Source: an archaeon
Lineage (GTDB): Archaea > Nanobdellota > Nanobdellia > Woesearchaeales > GW2011-AR9
Direction of reading: 5' to 3'
Assembly (NCBI GenBank): GCA_018670085.1
Contig: JABHRS010000005.1
Span: forward strand, 1-64,000
Length of the DNA: 64,000 nt
The number at the start of each line of letters is the position of its first letter. The stretch's first letter is position 1. The position numbers and the translations under genes are program-made. Below, one piece after another: positions 34,271 to 43,894 of this stretch. The notes beneath the pieces were generated by a model. That model was not told the DNA's origin. It ran no database searches and saw nothing but the letters and a program-made list of their open reading frames with translations.

Positions 34271-35017
34271 ATGAATATTAAAATGAATTTGAGTGCAATT
34301 TTACTGTCCTTAAGCAGTGGATGTACATCAATTAGGGGAAAGAAAGTTACAGGAGAAGTTGGATCCGTTGAGAGTGGAACAGATGGAAACGCGGAATATG
34401 GATCAGTTGGTTCAAGTGTACTTGATATAGATGATATTGACACAGTGAATATCGATACTGGTAGCTATGACACTGGAAGTTCAGATACTGGTGAAGTTGA
34501 AACAATTGAAGCACTTGGATGTACAAACTTTGCAGATTACGCAGCATGCTTTGGAACCGAAGGAGCTTTTAATGGATACTTTGTGATTGGAGAGGATGCG
34601 TCCTCAATGGATAACCTAGCAATGACAGATATTGCAACAAACATGTTTTACACTAATGACAGTGGGGAAGCTGATTTTTTACGGGTTGTTGATGCTACAA
34701 AACTAGACTCAGAGATTACAGATTATAGTGCACAGAATTTGATTGTAATTGGCCGTGCATTAGAAAATAGAGTTACTGGTGAGATTTACTCAGACCAAGG
34801 ATATGCACGTGCACTTGCAGATGATCAATCAAGCGCAGAGTTCATTACACACGATACTGGTTATACATCGTTAATGGTTTTTGGAGTTGATCCAGAACAC
34901 ACAAGAGTTCTTGCAAGAGTAATTGCACAACGTGCTGATGAATTAACTGGAGAGAGAATTCTGGTTACAGGGAACGATTATGCAACTGCAACAATTGTAA
35001 ATTATGATGTAGAATAG
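34271..35017 (+). CDS. Lipoprotein with archaeal S-layer-type domain
   Basis: The N-terminus MNIKMNLSAILLSLSSGC reads as a short lipoprotein signal. A Ser/Gly/Asp/Thr linker (25-75, repeats of DTGS) follows. The C-terminal half (YFVIGEDASSMDNLAMTDIATNM ... NLIVIGRALENRV ... TSLMVFGVDPEHTRVLARVIAQR) matches the Rossmann-like domain of archaeal S-layer proteins and related 'ARD' surface domains. It is likely an accessory envelope protein. SD GAGGAG. The promoter has a perfect dyad 25 bp upstream of TATA. Confidence 0.72.
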   Translation: MNIKMNLSAILLSLSSGCTSIRGKKVTGEVGSVESGTDGNAEYGSVGSSVLDIDDIDTVNIDTGSYDTGSSDTGEVETIEALGCTNFADYAACFGTEGAFNGYFVIGEDASSMDNLAMTDIATNMFYTNDSGEADFLRVVDATKLDSEITDYSAQNLIVIGRALENRVTGEIYSDQGYARALADDQSSAEFITHDTGYTSLMVFGVDPEHTRVLARVIAQRADELTGERILVTGNDYATATIVNYDVE

Positions 35018-35101
35018 ATTCTTTTTTGTTCTTTTTTTTTATTTTGTTAGTTTATTATTTTATTATTTTATTTCTTCTTAATCCCTATTTCCCCAGTTTA
35101 A

Positions 35102-36022
35102 TTAATACTCATAGCCAAAATTTTCACAGCCATAATAATCACTTTCTGGACCCAGAATTATCTCAAATGTTTCAACTAAAGCTGAGTAGAGTGAATAATT
35201 TTCTTGAAACGCTGTAATGTACGCTTCGCGAGGAAGGTTGCGACGTTCAAGAAATTTAGGGTAAGTTTCATCAGGAATAGTATCTTGAATCGTTTGCTGC
35301 CACTCTGAAAAACTACCAGGATGTTCATCATAAATTAATTCACAAGCTTCTTGGTCATCATCTGCATACCACTCAACAAAGTCCCTTGTTTGTTGCAATT
35401 TTTTGGGATAATTTGAAGGATTGCTTATTGTGTATGGTTGATCCAAACAATCATATAACTCCACAAAATCATTACTCTTTTCTGCTGCCCTGCCATAATA
35501 ATCACAACCTGTCTTGACTTTTCCTTTGGCCAATAAGTTATCATGTTGTCTACGTAATCTCTCAATTTTATCAGAATGTTCACCCAAAAAGGGATGACCT
35601 GGTTCATGTTTCATTAAGCTAAGACTTAATTTTGTCTCACCTTCATCATTCATTGGAAGATAAAATACCCCATAGAGGTAACTCCCAGAAACCTGGTACT
35701 CATGGTCATCATAAGCTGATTCTGGAATTTTTACAACGTTATCTAAACGATAAATATCCCATGCAGACCTTAGAGTCATGAGTAGGGTTCTGGAAAAATT
35801 TCGAAGACCACAACCATTGCTTCCAAAAACAGATTCAGTTGGCATCTCAGAAGCTAAATCTTGCAAAGTTGTCATTGAAGCTGTGCCAATTGAATGCAGA
35901 AACTCGTATTGCTGCTCATCATCATAGTTTAATGGTACTCTTTCTCCCATACAGGCAATAGGTGCAATTGAAGCAAGAATTACACTAAGCTTCTTTGCAA
36001 TATTTGATTGATATTTTGACAC
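35102..36022 (-). CDS. Secreted protein with HEPGH motif (possible metalloprotease)
   Basis: The signal KKLSVILASIAPIAC ends in a lipobox-like AC. Residues near 145 read MKHEPGHPFLGEHSDKIERLRRQ: an HExxH with a His six residues on, close to the metzincin HExxHxxGxxH except that G is one place late and P breaks the helix. So catalysis is doubtful. Cys residues (NGCGLRN, TGCDYYG, LYDCLD, YGCENFG) suggest disulfides in the outside. Family not recognised. Confidence 0.55.
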   Translation of the reverse strand: MSKYQSNIAKKLSVILASIAPIACMGERVPLNYDDEQQYEFLHSIGTASMTTLQDLASEMPTESVFGSNGCGLRNFSRTLLMTLRSAWDIYRLDNVVKIPESAYDDHEYQVSGSYLYGVFYLPMNDEGETKLSLSLMKHEPGHPFLGEHSDKIERLRRQHDNLLAKGKVKTGCDYYGRAAEKSNDFVELYDCLDQPYTISNPSNYPKKLQQTRDFVEWYADDDQEACELIYDEHPGSFSEWQQTIQDTIPDETYPKFLERRNLPREAYITAFQENYSLYSALVETFEIILGPESDYYGCENFGYEY

Positions 36023-36143
36023 AGTTGCTTATTACATAGTTGTTTTTTAAAGTTAAGTGTCTTTTTTATGACAAAGGAGCGTCTGTTTTATTAGAAAGAT
36101 GTTTTAGATATGAGCTGACTTAATTAATTCCTAAGATAATACA

Positions 36144-36365
36144 TCATACTAAACTTTCCATATGGGATTCTAATCTGATAACCCATGCAGTAGTACTTAA
36201 TTTAGCATACAAAGAATGGGCCAGTAAGGACGCTATCACACTGACAATTGAAAATAGCAGTAACAAGTTGATCATTTCTGGTGGAAAAGTAATTGCTAAC
36301 TTGAAAGATAGGAAAAAAGTTACCAAAAATGGCATCAATGAAAATGAAAGAACAGAGGCAATCAT
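36144..36365 (-). CDS. Small membrane protein, second of a pair
   Basis: 73 residues with two helices (LSFSLMPFLVTFFLSFKLAITF and MINLLLLFSIVSVIASLLAHSLYAKL). It overlaps the upstream membrane gene by 4 nt (ATGA). Not recognised; likely a partner or split half of that protein, since the two reading frames together would give a protein of about 240 residues. Confidence 0.55.
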   Translation of the reverse strand: MIASVLSFSLMPFLVTFFLSFKLAITFPPEMINLLLLFSIVSVIASLLAHSLYAKLSTTAWVIRLESHMESLV

Positions 36366-36871
36366 TGTTTGCAGAAATAAAATGTCAGTCCTCTCTTTGG
36401 AAAACCAAAACCTAAAAAGAAAGTTAGTAAACTTGCAAGTAAAAAAATTCCTGCTGCAAGAGTGTAAACATTAACTATAACTTCACTGTACACAATAGCA
36501 ATTGCAACATATGCAATCAAATTTACTGGCAATGGAGAAGAAATAAAATAACTAATACGTTTAGGCAAATAGTGAGTGAAATTTACAAATAATAGCATAA
36601 TACCTAATAATAATAATATGGACGATAAAATGATTGTAGCAACTTGTATACCAACAACATATACATGTTGAAATAAGTTCAAAGAAACGAAAATTAAAAC
36701 TAAACTGTTTCCCAAAGCAGTGTTCCAGCCCAGCTCTTCATTTTTGTATTTTGCAAAATAGATTGTCATTAAAGTGAGTGCAATTAGGAGAGGCACCACA
36801 ATCCAGACCATAGAGGGGTGTCTTAAGGGAGCATAAAGTAAATCAAGAAATCTCTCGAGTATGATAATCAT
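36362..36871 (-). CDS. Membrane protein of unknown function
   Basis: 169 residues with about five helices, starting after a short amphipathic stretch (ILERFLDLLYAPLRHPSMVWIVVPLLIALTLM). WNTALGNSLVLIFVSLNLFQH lies between TM1 and TM2. Not recognised. Weak TATA ATTTAAAT about 27 bp upstream. Overlaps the next small membrane gene. Confidence 0.6.
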   Translation of the reverse strand: MIIILERFLDLLYAPLRHPSMVWIVVPLLIALTLMTIYFAKYKNEELGWNTALGNSLVLIFVSLNLFQHVYVVGIQVATIILSSILLLLGIMLLFVNFTHYLPKRISYFISSPLPVNLIAYVAIAIVYSEVIVNVYTLAAGIFLLASLLTFFLGFGFPKRGLTFYFCKQ

Positions 36872-37017
36872 AAGTTGATGAAATCAATTGTAGAATTTAA
36901 ATGTTACTGATTAATTTGAAACGACATAATACAAATCCATCACTCTGAATTACTCCATAAAAGGAAAAAACTGATATTAGAAGAGAAGAGTTATAAATAT
37001 GAAAGACATTATAATTA

Positions 37018-37911
37018 GTGTTAAGTAGAAATTTGAATACAAAGATTTGTTTTTTAATTGGAAGTTTATTTAGTCAAAATAGTTATGCTAAAAAAAATAA
37101 CGAAATTTATTCTGATTCACAAAAATGTAAAATTGGATTAATTGGAATTGAAACCAGGATGATTGGCGTTGAAGGACTAGTTCAATATGCCAAAAGTTCA
37201 CCAAGGGGTTCTTCAGAAATTGATGATGCAGTTGAAGGATTAGATAGATTACCCTTTCCAGTTCTCTCAACAGAATACAGACATTGTTTAAAGAAAAATG
37301 AGAAGATTGCATTATCTGCAAAATTGAATATAGTCTCAACAAAACCAGTACAATACTTCTTAGATGGAACAGAACAATTTATCCAAAGAGAGTTAAATTT
37401 TAAAAGTTATTTTGGAGTTGCATGGGGAGCAAAAGCTAGTTACATTAACCCACAAATTGGAATTGGATACAAAGTGCACCCATTTGTGACATTAACATCA
37501 CAGATTGGTTATTCAAGGATAAGCGCGGCAGCAGACCTTGCAGTCGATGAATTAATTTTACAAGAAGAATATAGTGGATTAAGAAAGAAGATTAACTCAG
37601 TTGATGATTTGGGTTTAATTGAGCTGCGTGAAAATGGAGATGGATTCACATTTGATGCTGCTGTTGCAATACGTAACGAGAGAAGATTGGAAGTTAGTTT
37701 TGGATTATCACTACAAAAAATGAGAATGACTAGAAAATTATATGTTCCAAAAAAAACTAAAGATGAATTAAACAATATCCAGTCAACTGCTGACGATGTT
37801 GAAGAAAGAACAACAGTTAGCCTTGGAATTTCAGAGGCACAGACGTCATGGGCACACCAAGAGGACATTATAATGAATGGGTGGAGTATGGGAATGAGGT
37901 GGTGGTTTTAG
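37018..37911 (+). CDS. Secreted beta-rich protein ending in aromatic residue (barrel-like)
   Basis: The GTG at 37018 is used because the TATA box TTATAAAT is about 26 bp upstream and no in-frame ATG lies before residue 40. A weak signal peptide (NTKICFLIGSLFSQNSYAKK) leads to alternating strands (FGVAWGAKASYINPQIGIGYKVHPFVTLTSQIGYS; RRLEVSFGLSLQKMRM) and a final GWSMGMRWWF. Alternation with a C-terminal Phe is how bacterial outer-membrane barrels end; archaea are not expected to have them, so this is a resemblance only. Confidence 0.6.
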   Translation: MLSRNLNTKICFLIGSLFSQNSYAKKNNEIYSDSQKCKIGLIGIETRMIGVEGLVQYAKSSPRGSSEIDDAVEGLDRLPFPVLSTEYRHCLKKNEKIALSAKLNIVSTKPVQYFLDGTEQFIQRELNFKSYFGVAWGAKASYINPQIGIGYKVHPFVTLTSQIGYSRISAAADLAVDELILQEEYSGLRKKINSVDDLGLIELRENGDGFTFDAAVAIRNERRLEVSFGLSLQKMRMTRKLYVPKKTKDELNNIQSTADDVEERTTVSLGISEAQTSWAHQEDIIMNGWSMGMRWWF

Positions 37912-37948
37912 TTAGTTTATGTACAAAATGAGTGAATCTGCTCTGATT

Positions 37949-37987
37949 GTCACTAAATAGTGACGACAATACCCAAAAGTTTATAAA
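37949..37987 (+). promoter_or_regulatory. Promoter with perfect dyad of the 38044 gene
   Basis: GTCACT-AAAT-AGTGAC (37949-37964) is the most symmetrical member of the family. It is centred 27 bp upstream of the TTTATAAA centre (37980-37987). The mRNA has a leader of about 34 nt with an SD GAGGT. Confidence 0.65.
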
Positions 37988-38043
37988 TAGGGACAGTATG
38001 TAGAGAGTATAGCTTAAACCAAGTAAATAATGAGGTAATTAAG

Positions 38044-38460
38044 ATGACAAATGAATTAGAAAGGGCAGAATTAGAAACATTAATTGGAAATAAACTCCCA
38101 AGCATGTTATACAACGCAGATGGTAGTGCATTAGAACCTGGAAGATGGGAGAAACAAGGACTAGATGAGCATAGAATCAAATTTGAGTTTCCTCAGATGG
38201 TAGGCGATGTTGACAGTGGAGTAGATTTAATGGTTTGGTCATGTATTGATCAAATGGGAAGACCAGTTACATCATATGTTGTAGCACCACGTGAAGGAAA
38301 ATCAGAGTTAGGGTATAAAAGTCCAGTTGGATTAATTGTTGAAGGTGGAAACCCAGCAGTTCTTAAACAAAGTTTATTTGATTATGTAAAACCAATGGAA
38401 GCTGCAAATGTGCAAACATATTCTACTTTAGCTAATGCACTTAATACTGGCACAAAATAA
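38044..38460 (+). CDS. Hypothetical protein
   Basis: 138 residues, soluble, not recognised. A mixed alpha/beta pattern (VDLMVWSCIDQMGRPVTSYVVAPREGKSELGYKSPVGLIVEGG) suggests one compact domain. SD GAGGTAATTAAG. Its promoter carries the perfect GTCACT-N4-AGTGAC dyad at 27 bp, so it belongs to the putative regulon. Confidence 0.62.
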   Translation: MTNELERAELETLIGNKLPSMLYNADGSALEPGRWEKQGLDEHRIKFEFPQMVGDVDSGVDLMVWSCIDQMGRPVTSYVVAPREGKSELGYKSPVGLIVEGGNPAVLKQSLFDYVKPMEAANVQTYSTLANALNTGTK

Positions 38461-38509
38461 AATTTATTTTTTATCTTATTTTTTTACTATTTTTCTAATT
38501 AATTTATTT

Positions 38510-41197
38510 CTACCAACTCAAATACTTAACTGCAAACTCATAATCTTTTCTGATCAAGAATTTTCTGAATTCATCTCCAACTAGAATCAACAGAGCAAAT
38601 GGTAGAGCTAAGGATAACTCAACTAATGAAAGTGGCGCTGTTCCAAAAAAAGTGTTCACAGCTGGCTGATATACAATCAATGCTAAGATCACAAGCTCAG
38701 TTAAAATTCCCCAAAGCAATAACCGATTTGAAAAAAAGTTTAGTTTAAAAATTGATAAACGCCTAGCACGGCAAACCCAAACATCAGCTACTTGACAAAT
38801 AATGATTGCAGCAAAAAAGGCAGTGATTGCAGTTTGATACAGAGGATTGGAAATTGCTAAACTTTGACCCCAAACCCAGCCGCCTTGAAACAATACATAA
38901 AAATAAGCAAAGAAACCTGCTGCTGCTTGAACCATTCCAACTAAAGCATAAGAGCGAAAAAGTAATTGAGGCGTTAGTAACCTTTCTTTAGATGACCGTG
39001 GTTTCTTCACCATCACATCACCCTCAGGCTTTTCTGTACCAAGACCAATTGCTGGCAATATATCAGTACCCAAATCAATTGCTAAAATTAAAACGATAGT
39101 TATTGGAAGTGGAATACCAAGTAATACAAAAGCAATGAAAGGTAAAATTTGAGGAACATTACTAGTTAAAATATAGGCAATAAATTTTTTGATATTTTCA
39201 AAAATAGTTCGACCTTCTTCTATTGCATTCACAATGGTTGCAAAGTTGTCATCCATTAAAACCATATCACTAGCTTCACGCGCAACCTCAGTTCCAGTTA
39301 GACCCATAGCAACACCCATATCAGCATTCTTTAAAGCAGGTGCATCATTAACACCATCACCAGTAACAGTTACAACTTCACCCAAAGATTGCAGAGCTTG
39401 AACTATTCGAAGTTTTTGGTTAGGATTACTCCTGGCAAATATTAAGTTGTCTTTTTTCAAATGTTTCTTCAAAATGGTATCACTCATTCTTGCTAACTGT
39501 TCAGAATTGATGATTGTGGCTTTACCACTAACTAAACCAACTTTTCTGGCAATTGATTCTGCCGTTAAACTATAATCACCAGTGATCATAATCACACGGA
39601 TCCCAGCAGATTTACATTTCTTAATTGCAGAACTGATTTCTTTACGAGGAGGATCAAGCATGCCAACTAAACCAATAAAAATGAATTCCTGCTCTTTTGC
39701 CTTATTAGTTGTAGTTTTTTTGTAGGCTAAAGCTAAGACTCTTTCACCACGCGAAGCTAGATCCTTGTATGCAGTTAGAATTTTTTCTTGATCTTTTTTT
39801 AGCAAATTTCTAGTCTTACCATTCACTGTTATTTTACTACATTTTTTTAGAACAACTTCAGGGGCACCTTTCATGTATGCAATTTTTCCCTTGCTATTTT
39901 TGTTGGTTGTAATCATCCTCTTAGTCTGCGAATCAAAAGGAGATTCATGAATTCTTTTCTCTTTGGATGTGATGTTTCTGACACTGATGATTTTACTTGC
40001 AAAATGCATTAAAGAAGTTTCAGTCGGGTCGCCAGTATAAATTCCATTTTTTTGATAATGAGAATTGTTACACAAAACCATGGTGCTAGTTAACAAACTG
40101 ATACCCGGTATCTTTTTGATATTTTTCTGACTGCTAGTTATTTCTTCAAAATTAAGATACAAAGAATTGACAGACATTTTATTTTGAGTAATGGTTCCAG
40201 TTTTATCAGTGCAGATCACAGTTGTGGATCCCAAAGTTTCAACGGATTCTAAATTCTTAATGAGAGCATTACGCTTGGCCATGCGTTTTGATGCGATACT
40301 TAGGCAAAGAGTTACTGTTGGTAGTAACCCTTCTGGAACATTAGCTACAATGATCCCTATTGCAAAAATAATACTACCGATTAAAGGGTTTCCAAGCAAA
40401 ATACTGATGATGAAAAAAACTGCACCTAAAAAGATTGCAATACTAGAAATTACCTTGATGAAATGTTTTAACTCTTTTCTTAATGGAGTTTCAACTTCCT
40501 CTGTTTCTTTAGTTAACCGGACAATTTTTCCGATTTGAGTATTCATTCCAGTTCCATAAACTAAAGCTTTTGCATTACCGGATTGAACTAAAGTTCCAGA
40601 AAAAACCATGTTCCTTGATTCCAAAATATTCTTATGAGTAAATTCTAACTTTCTTAATTGTGGTTCAGATTCACCAGTGATTGAAGAGTTATCAACTTTT
40701 AGAGAATTGTGAGTGATTAATCTGGCATCAGCTGAAATTTTATCACCTTCAGAAAGGATTAGAATATCACCTGGAACAATGTTAATAGAATCAATTTCAA
40801 TTATTTTTCCATCTCTTTGCACTTTGGATCTCTTTGGGATCATCTTGTTGAAAGTTTGCATGATCTTTTCTGATTGATATTCTTGAATGAATGTGAAAAT
40901 GGAGTTTAAAATTACAACAGCAAATAAAGCAATACCAATATAGAGATAACCTTCATTTGGTTCAACATAGTCTGCTAAAAATGCTAGCGCGGATCCCACG
41001 ATGAGTAATAGTGCGAAAAAGTTTTTGAACTGATTTAGAAATTTGAAAATTATATGAGTTTGTTTTTTGGTTTCTAAAAAATTATTGCCAAATTTTTGTA
41101 ACTTGTTTACTGCTTGTTTTGAAGATAAACCTTGCTCAGTTGATTTTAGCTCACTGAATAACTTGCTTAAAGTTTTTTTGTGTTCATCCATCACCAT
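38510..41197 (-). CDS. P2-type cation ATPase (Na+/K+- or Ca2+-ATPase-like)
   Basis: An 895-residue P2 ATPase with ten helices. TGES is in SSITGESEPQ, the M4 motif is NVPEGLLPTVTLCLSIASKRMAKRN, DKTGTITQN lies near residue 329, KGAPEVVL binds nucleotide, and TGDGVNDAPALK follows. The M4 and adjacent sequence are closest to P2C (Na+/K+-type) pumps, though Ca2+ transport is not excluded. An N-terminal cation-ATPase domain and a C-terminal membrane domain are present. ATG 41197 or 41191 could be used; the TATA-like TATATATT lies about 25 bp upstream. Confidence 0.9.
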   Translation of the reverse strand: MVMDEHKKTLSKLFSELKSTEQGLSSKQAVNKLQKFGNNFLETKKQTHIIFKFLNQFKNFFALLLIVGSALAFLADYVEPNEGYLYIGIALFAVVILNSIFTFIQEYQSEKIMQTFNKMIPKRSKVQRDGKIIEIDSINIVPGDILILSEGDKISADARLITHNSLKVDNSSITGESEPQLRKLEFTHKNILESRNMVFSGTLVQSGNAKALVYGTGMNTQIGKIVRLTKETEEVETPLRKELKHFIKVISSIAIFLGAVFFIISILLGNPLIGSIIFAIGIIVANVPEGLLPTVTLCLSIASKRMAKRNALIKNLESVETLGSTTVICTDKTGTITQNKMSVNSLYLNFEEITSSQKNIKKIPGISLLTSTMVLCNNSHYQKNGIYTGDPTETSLMHFASKIISVRNITSKEKRIHESPFDSQTKRMITTNKNSKGKIAYMKGAPEVVLKKCSKITVNGKTRNLLKKDQEKILTAYKDLASRGERVLALAYKKTTTNKAKEQEFIFIGLVGMLDPPRKEISSAIKKCKSAGIRVIMITGDYSLTAESIARKVGLVSGKATIINSEQLARMSDTILKKHLKKDNLIFARSNPNQKLRIVQALQSLGEVVTVTGDGVNDAPALKNADMGVAMGLTGTEVAREASDMVLMDDNFATIVNAIEEGRTIFENIKKFIAYILTSNVPQILPFIAFVLLGIPLPITIVLILAIDLGTDILPAIGLGTEKPEGDVMVKKPRSSKERLLTPQLLFRSYALVGMVQAAAGFFAYFYVLFQGGWVWGQSLAISNPLYQTAITAFFAAIIICQVADVWVCRARRLSIFKLNFFSNRLLLWGILTELVILALIVYQPAVNTFFGTAPLSLVELSLALPFALLILVGDEFRKFLIRKDYEFAVKYLSW

Positions 41198-41346
41198 TTG
41201 TTAAAACTTAAGGGTATATATTTGTTTGGAGAAATTTTGGTTTTAGAAAGATAGATGAAAAAGCATTATTAGCTCTCTTGAAAAAACTGAGTCATGAAGA
41301 ACATAGAACCGAAAAGCTATTATAAGTAAAAAGACCAATAATTATT

Positions 41347-41832
41347 ATGGACATTGACTATAATCTGATTAAAGAACAAATAGATTTTTTACACAGTGGT
41401 TTAAGCGAACTTGGAAGAAATTTAGGGCTTGCTGATACATCAAAAGAACTCTTACTTGACAAACGTATTGCTTTGTATGAAGTTCCAAGATTTCCTCGCT
41501 GGAGTGGGTATAGAGCAATTGCTGAGATTAGAGGTATGGATACTTATGATGGACACACAAGAGTCGAATTAAGAATTGATAGCACTGATAATGAGCTAGC
41601 AGAATTAACCAATCAGTTAATAGACCAGTTTCCTAAAACTCACTTAGAAAAAGAATATCTTAGACTAGCAGATGTTAGTCCAATTGGATTAAAACAGTTT
41701 ATTCAGTTATACGCTCCACTAGTTGAAAGTGATGAAAGATATTTGAGAGTTCCAAACAGTTGGTTTATGAACGGAGAATTTACACAGATAAATTTACAGC
41801 TACTTAGAAATAGAACTACTTGTCCAAAATGA
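41347..41832 (+). CDS. Hypothetical protein
   Basis: 161 residues, soluble, leaderless (TATA TTATAAG about 25 bp upstream). Not recognised. RWSGYRAIAEIRGMDTYDGHTRVELRIDSTDNELAELTNQLIDQFP looks like a beta-sheet plus helix domain. No motifs for catalysis are visible. Confidence 0.58.
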   Translation: MDIDYNLIKEQIDFLHSGLSELGRNLGLADTSKELLLDKRIALYEVPRFPRWSGYRAIAEIRGMDTYDGHTRVELRIDSTDNELAELTNQLIDQFPKTHLEKEYLRLADVSPIGLKQFIQLYAPLVESDERYLRVPNSWFMNGEFTQINLQLLRNRTTCPK

Positions 41833-41926
41833 TCTGAGTTAAGTTCTAATTGTTTAAGATTTGTTTCTTTAACTTTTTATTTCTTTAACTTAAAAAAAGA
41901 AAAATAATTCTAAGCTGAGTTAGCTA

Positions 41927-42577
41927 TTAACTTTCACCAGGTCTTGATTGTTTGGAATAACTAAGTCGAAGATACATTTCTTCACGGGCATTCATTTTTT
42001 TTTCAAAATGTAACTCAGGATTTTTTTCACCAAGCATTTCAAAAATCTTACGCATTGGTGAATCTGCTGGAGAAAAATGTTTAGTTATTAATGAATTGTA
42101 AAAACCACTAGCTAGTGCGCCAAAATGATCTATGTCAGATGCACCCAAATCAGTTAAAGAAGCACCGTCTAAATATAGCCGCTCTCTTTGTGCAAACCCA
42201 CCATCATAACAAGCAATAATATTATCAGCAATGGACCCATCTTCTGGTCCGGATCCCAAATAAGTGTTTATTTTTTGAAGAATAACATCATCAGGCTCAT
42301 TAAATTTTGCTCTATAAGGAAAACCTAAAACTCTAACCATCTCACCTAAAGGGACTAGGCCTTCAGGTAAATCCCTGCCACTAAGAAATCTTTTCTCACG
42401 AGAGTTTAATTCTTCAACCGCGATATTACTAAGATCTTCAACATAGAGTGGGTGAGCTCTTCCACTAAGAATTGCATCATTGAATGCACTTTGCTCTTCA
42501 GTTAGACATCTAAATAGACCACCAATTGACCTAGCTTTGATCATATGTGTTAGCATTTCTGGAACTTTTTTTATCAT
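41927..42577 (-). CDS. Hypothetical protein
   Basis: 216 residues, soluble, with strong SD (AAAGGTGAATAATC). Not recognised. Mostly helical with a C-terminal basic end (KKMNAREEMYLRLSYSKQSRPGES). The promoter TATA TTTATAAA (42624-42631) is about 47 bp upstream of ATG, so it has a short leader. Divergent from the lipoprotein at 42701; the dyad GATTA-GGAGT-TAATC (42641-42655) lies between them. Confidence 0.58.
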   Translation of the reverse strand: MIKKVPEMLTHMIKARSIGGLFRCLTEEQSAFNDAILSGRAHPLYVEDLSNIAVEELNSREKRFLSGRDLPEGLVPLGEMVRVLGFPYRAKFNEPDDVILQKINTYLGSGPEDGSIADNIIACYDGGFAQRERLYLDGASLTDLGASDIDHFGALASGFYNSLITKHFSPADSPMRKIFEMLGEKNPELHFEKKMNAREEMYLRLSYSKQSRPGES

Positions 42578-42640
42578 GATTATTCACCTTTTGAATTTAA
42601 TGAGATTCTAATAACTGAGATTATTTATAAAGGTTACCAT

Positions 42641-42655
42641 TGATTAGGAGTTAAT
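42641..42655. promoter_or_regulatory. Second-type dyad between divergent promoters
   Basis: GATTA-GGAGT-TAATC is a perfect 5-N5-5 inverted repeat, about 27 bp upstream of the TATA-like TTTAAATT of the lipoprotein gene and 20 bp from the opposite TATA. The similar AGATTA-N6-TAATCT occurs before the kinase gene at 46342. Confidence 0.35.
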
Positions 42656-42700
42656 CTGATAGAGAAAGGTTTTTTAAATTTGAACATTGTTCTTTACATT

Positions 42701-43729
42701 ATGGTCAAAAGAATATTACTCCTAACTTTGTTAAGTTTATTTTTAATTCTAATAATTGGTTGCAGTGGAACAGTTGAAGAAATTGATACAAATGAGTCAA
42801 TTGAAGAAGAACCAGTAGTTGAAGAGATTATTGAAGAAGTTTCTAAAGAAGATCTCTTATGTGGAAACGATGTTTGCGATGAAGGCGAAATTGAAAGCTG
42901 TGAAAAAGATTGTATTGTGCTTTGCAGTGAGAACACTGATTGTTTGGATGATGAAGTTTGTGGTATTGGAAGATATTGCGAGACAGCTGAAACCATAACA
43001 ACTGAACTTGCAAGTACAATGAGTAATTGGACTTACAGTTTTGAAGAAAAATTGTCATCAATAGAATTTAAGGAAGGGAAAATTCAAGACATACTAGATT
43101 CTTATGTGGAAATAATTGATGCAAGTGAAATTGAAGATTTAAATAATGAAATTTCTGAATTTTTCAGTACAGTAGAAAATGAAGTTGACGTTTTACAATT
43201 TGGAATTGAAGATTTGAATGATGAAATTCCCACATACACTACACGAAGTTCAGATGAATTTTTTGAAGAATACTCTGAGTTAGAGGATGATTATTTGAGT
43301 TTACTGAACAGAATTGAAAAAGAATTTTATGATTATTACACCCAAATGTATGAACTAGCTGACGAAGATGATACAGATTTATTTATCAAAGGGATTAGTA
43401 TAACTGAAAAAACTGAATCAAAAATAGTATTTGCAATTACTGTTGAAAATATTGGAACACTAGTAGCCCAAGATCCATTTGATGTAAACGTTGAAATTGA
43501 TATTGAAAATGAAGACTCACAAAGTTGCAGTGAGGAATTTGATTCATTGGATTCTGGGGATGAAGTTGTAATCACTTGCTCAATTAATTTACCTAGTTTA
43601 TCTGAGAATAGTGGGATCAGTTTAGTGATTAATGCAGATGTAGATTATGATAGCGAAGTTGATGAAATTTCTGAAACTAATAATAATTTTGATTTTGAGA
43701 TGATTGTGAGTTCTGTTGATTTGCAATAA
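42701..43729 (+). CDS. Lipoprotein with Cys-knot and CARDB-like domain
   Basis: ATG 42701 (TATA about 25 bp upstream) gives MVKRILLLTLLSLFLILIIGC, a clean lipobox (LIIGC). An acidic linker is followed by CGNDVCDEGEIESCEKDCIVLC, a Cys-rich module like those in archaeal surface proteins. A coiled-coil (100-215) is followed by a beta domain at 225-340 (KIVFAITVENIGTLVAQDPFDVNVEIDIENED ... ISETNNNFDFEMIV), which matches the CARDB/APHP adhesion fold. It probably sits on the outer membrane face. Confidence 0.75.
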   Translation: MVKRILLLTLLSLFLILIIGCSGTVEEIDTNESIEEEPVVEEIIEEVSKEDLLCGNDVCDEGEIESCEKDCIVLCSENTDCLDDEVCGIGRYCETAETITTELASTMSNWTYSFEEKLSSIEFKEGKIQDILDSYVEIIDASEIEDLNNEISEFFSTVENEVDVLQFGIEDLNDEIPTYTTRSSDEFFEEYSELEDDYLSLLNRIEKEFYDYYTQMYELADEDDTDLFIKGISITEKTESKIVFAITVENIGTLVAQDPFDVNVEIDIENEDSQSCSEEFDSLDSGDEVVITCSINLPSLSENSGISLVINADVDYDSEVDEISETNNNFDFEMIVSSVDLQ

Positions 43730-43894
43730 GTCAAGAATTTTCTAGGTGATTGAGAAATTTTTGTAAGATAATTCTTTAGTAGATTTCAAACTCATCAAGT
43801 AGACTTGATCATGTAATAACTCCTAATGAATTTCTTGGTTTGCTCCTTGATAGTAAGAACATTTATATAACTGCTACTGCGAGCAAGTAATGTA

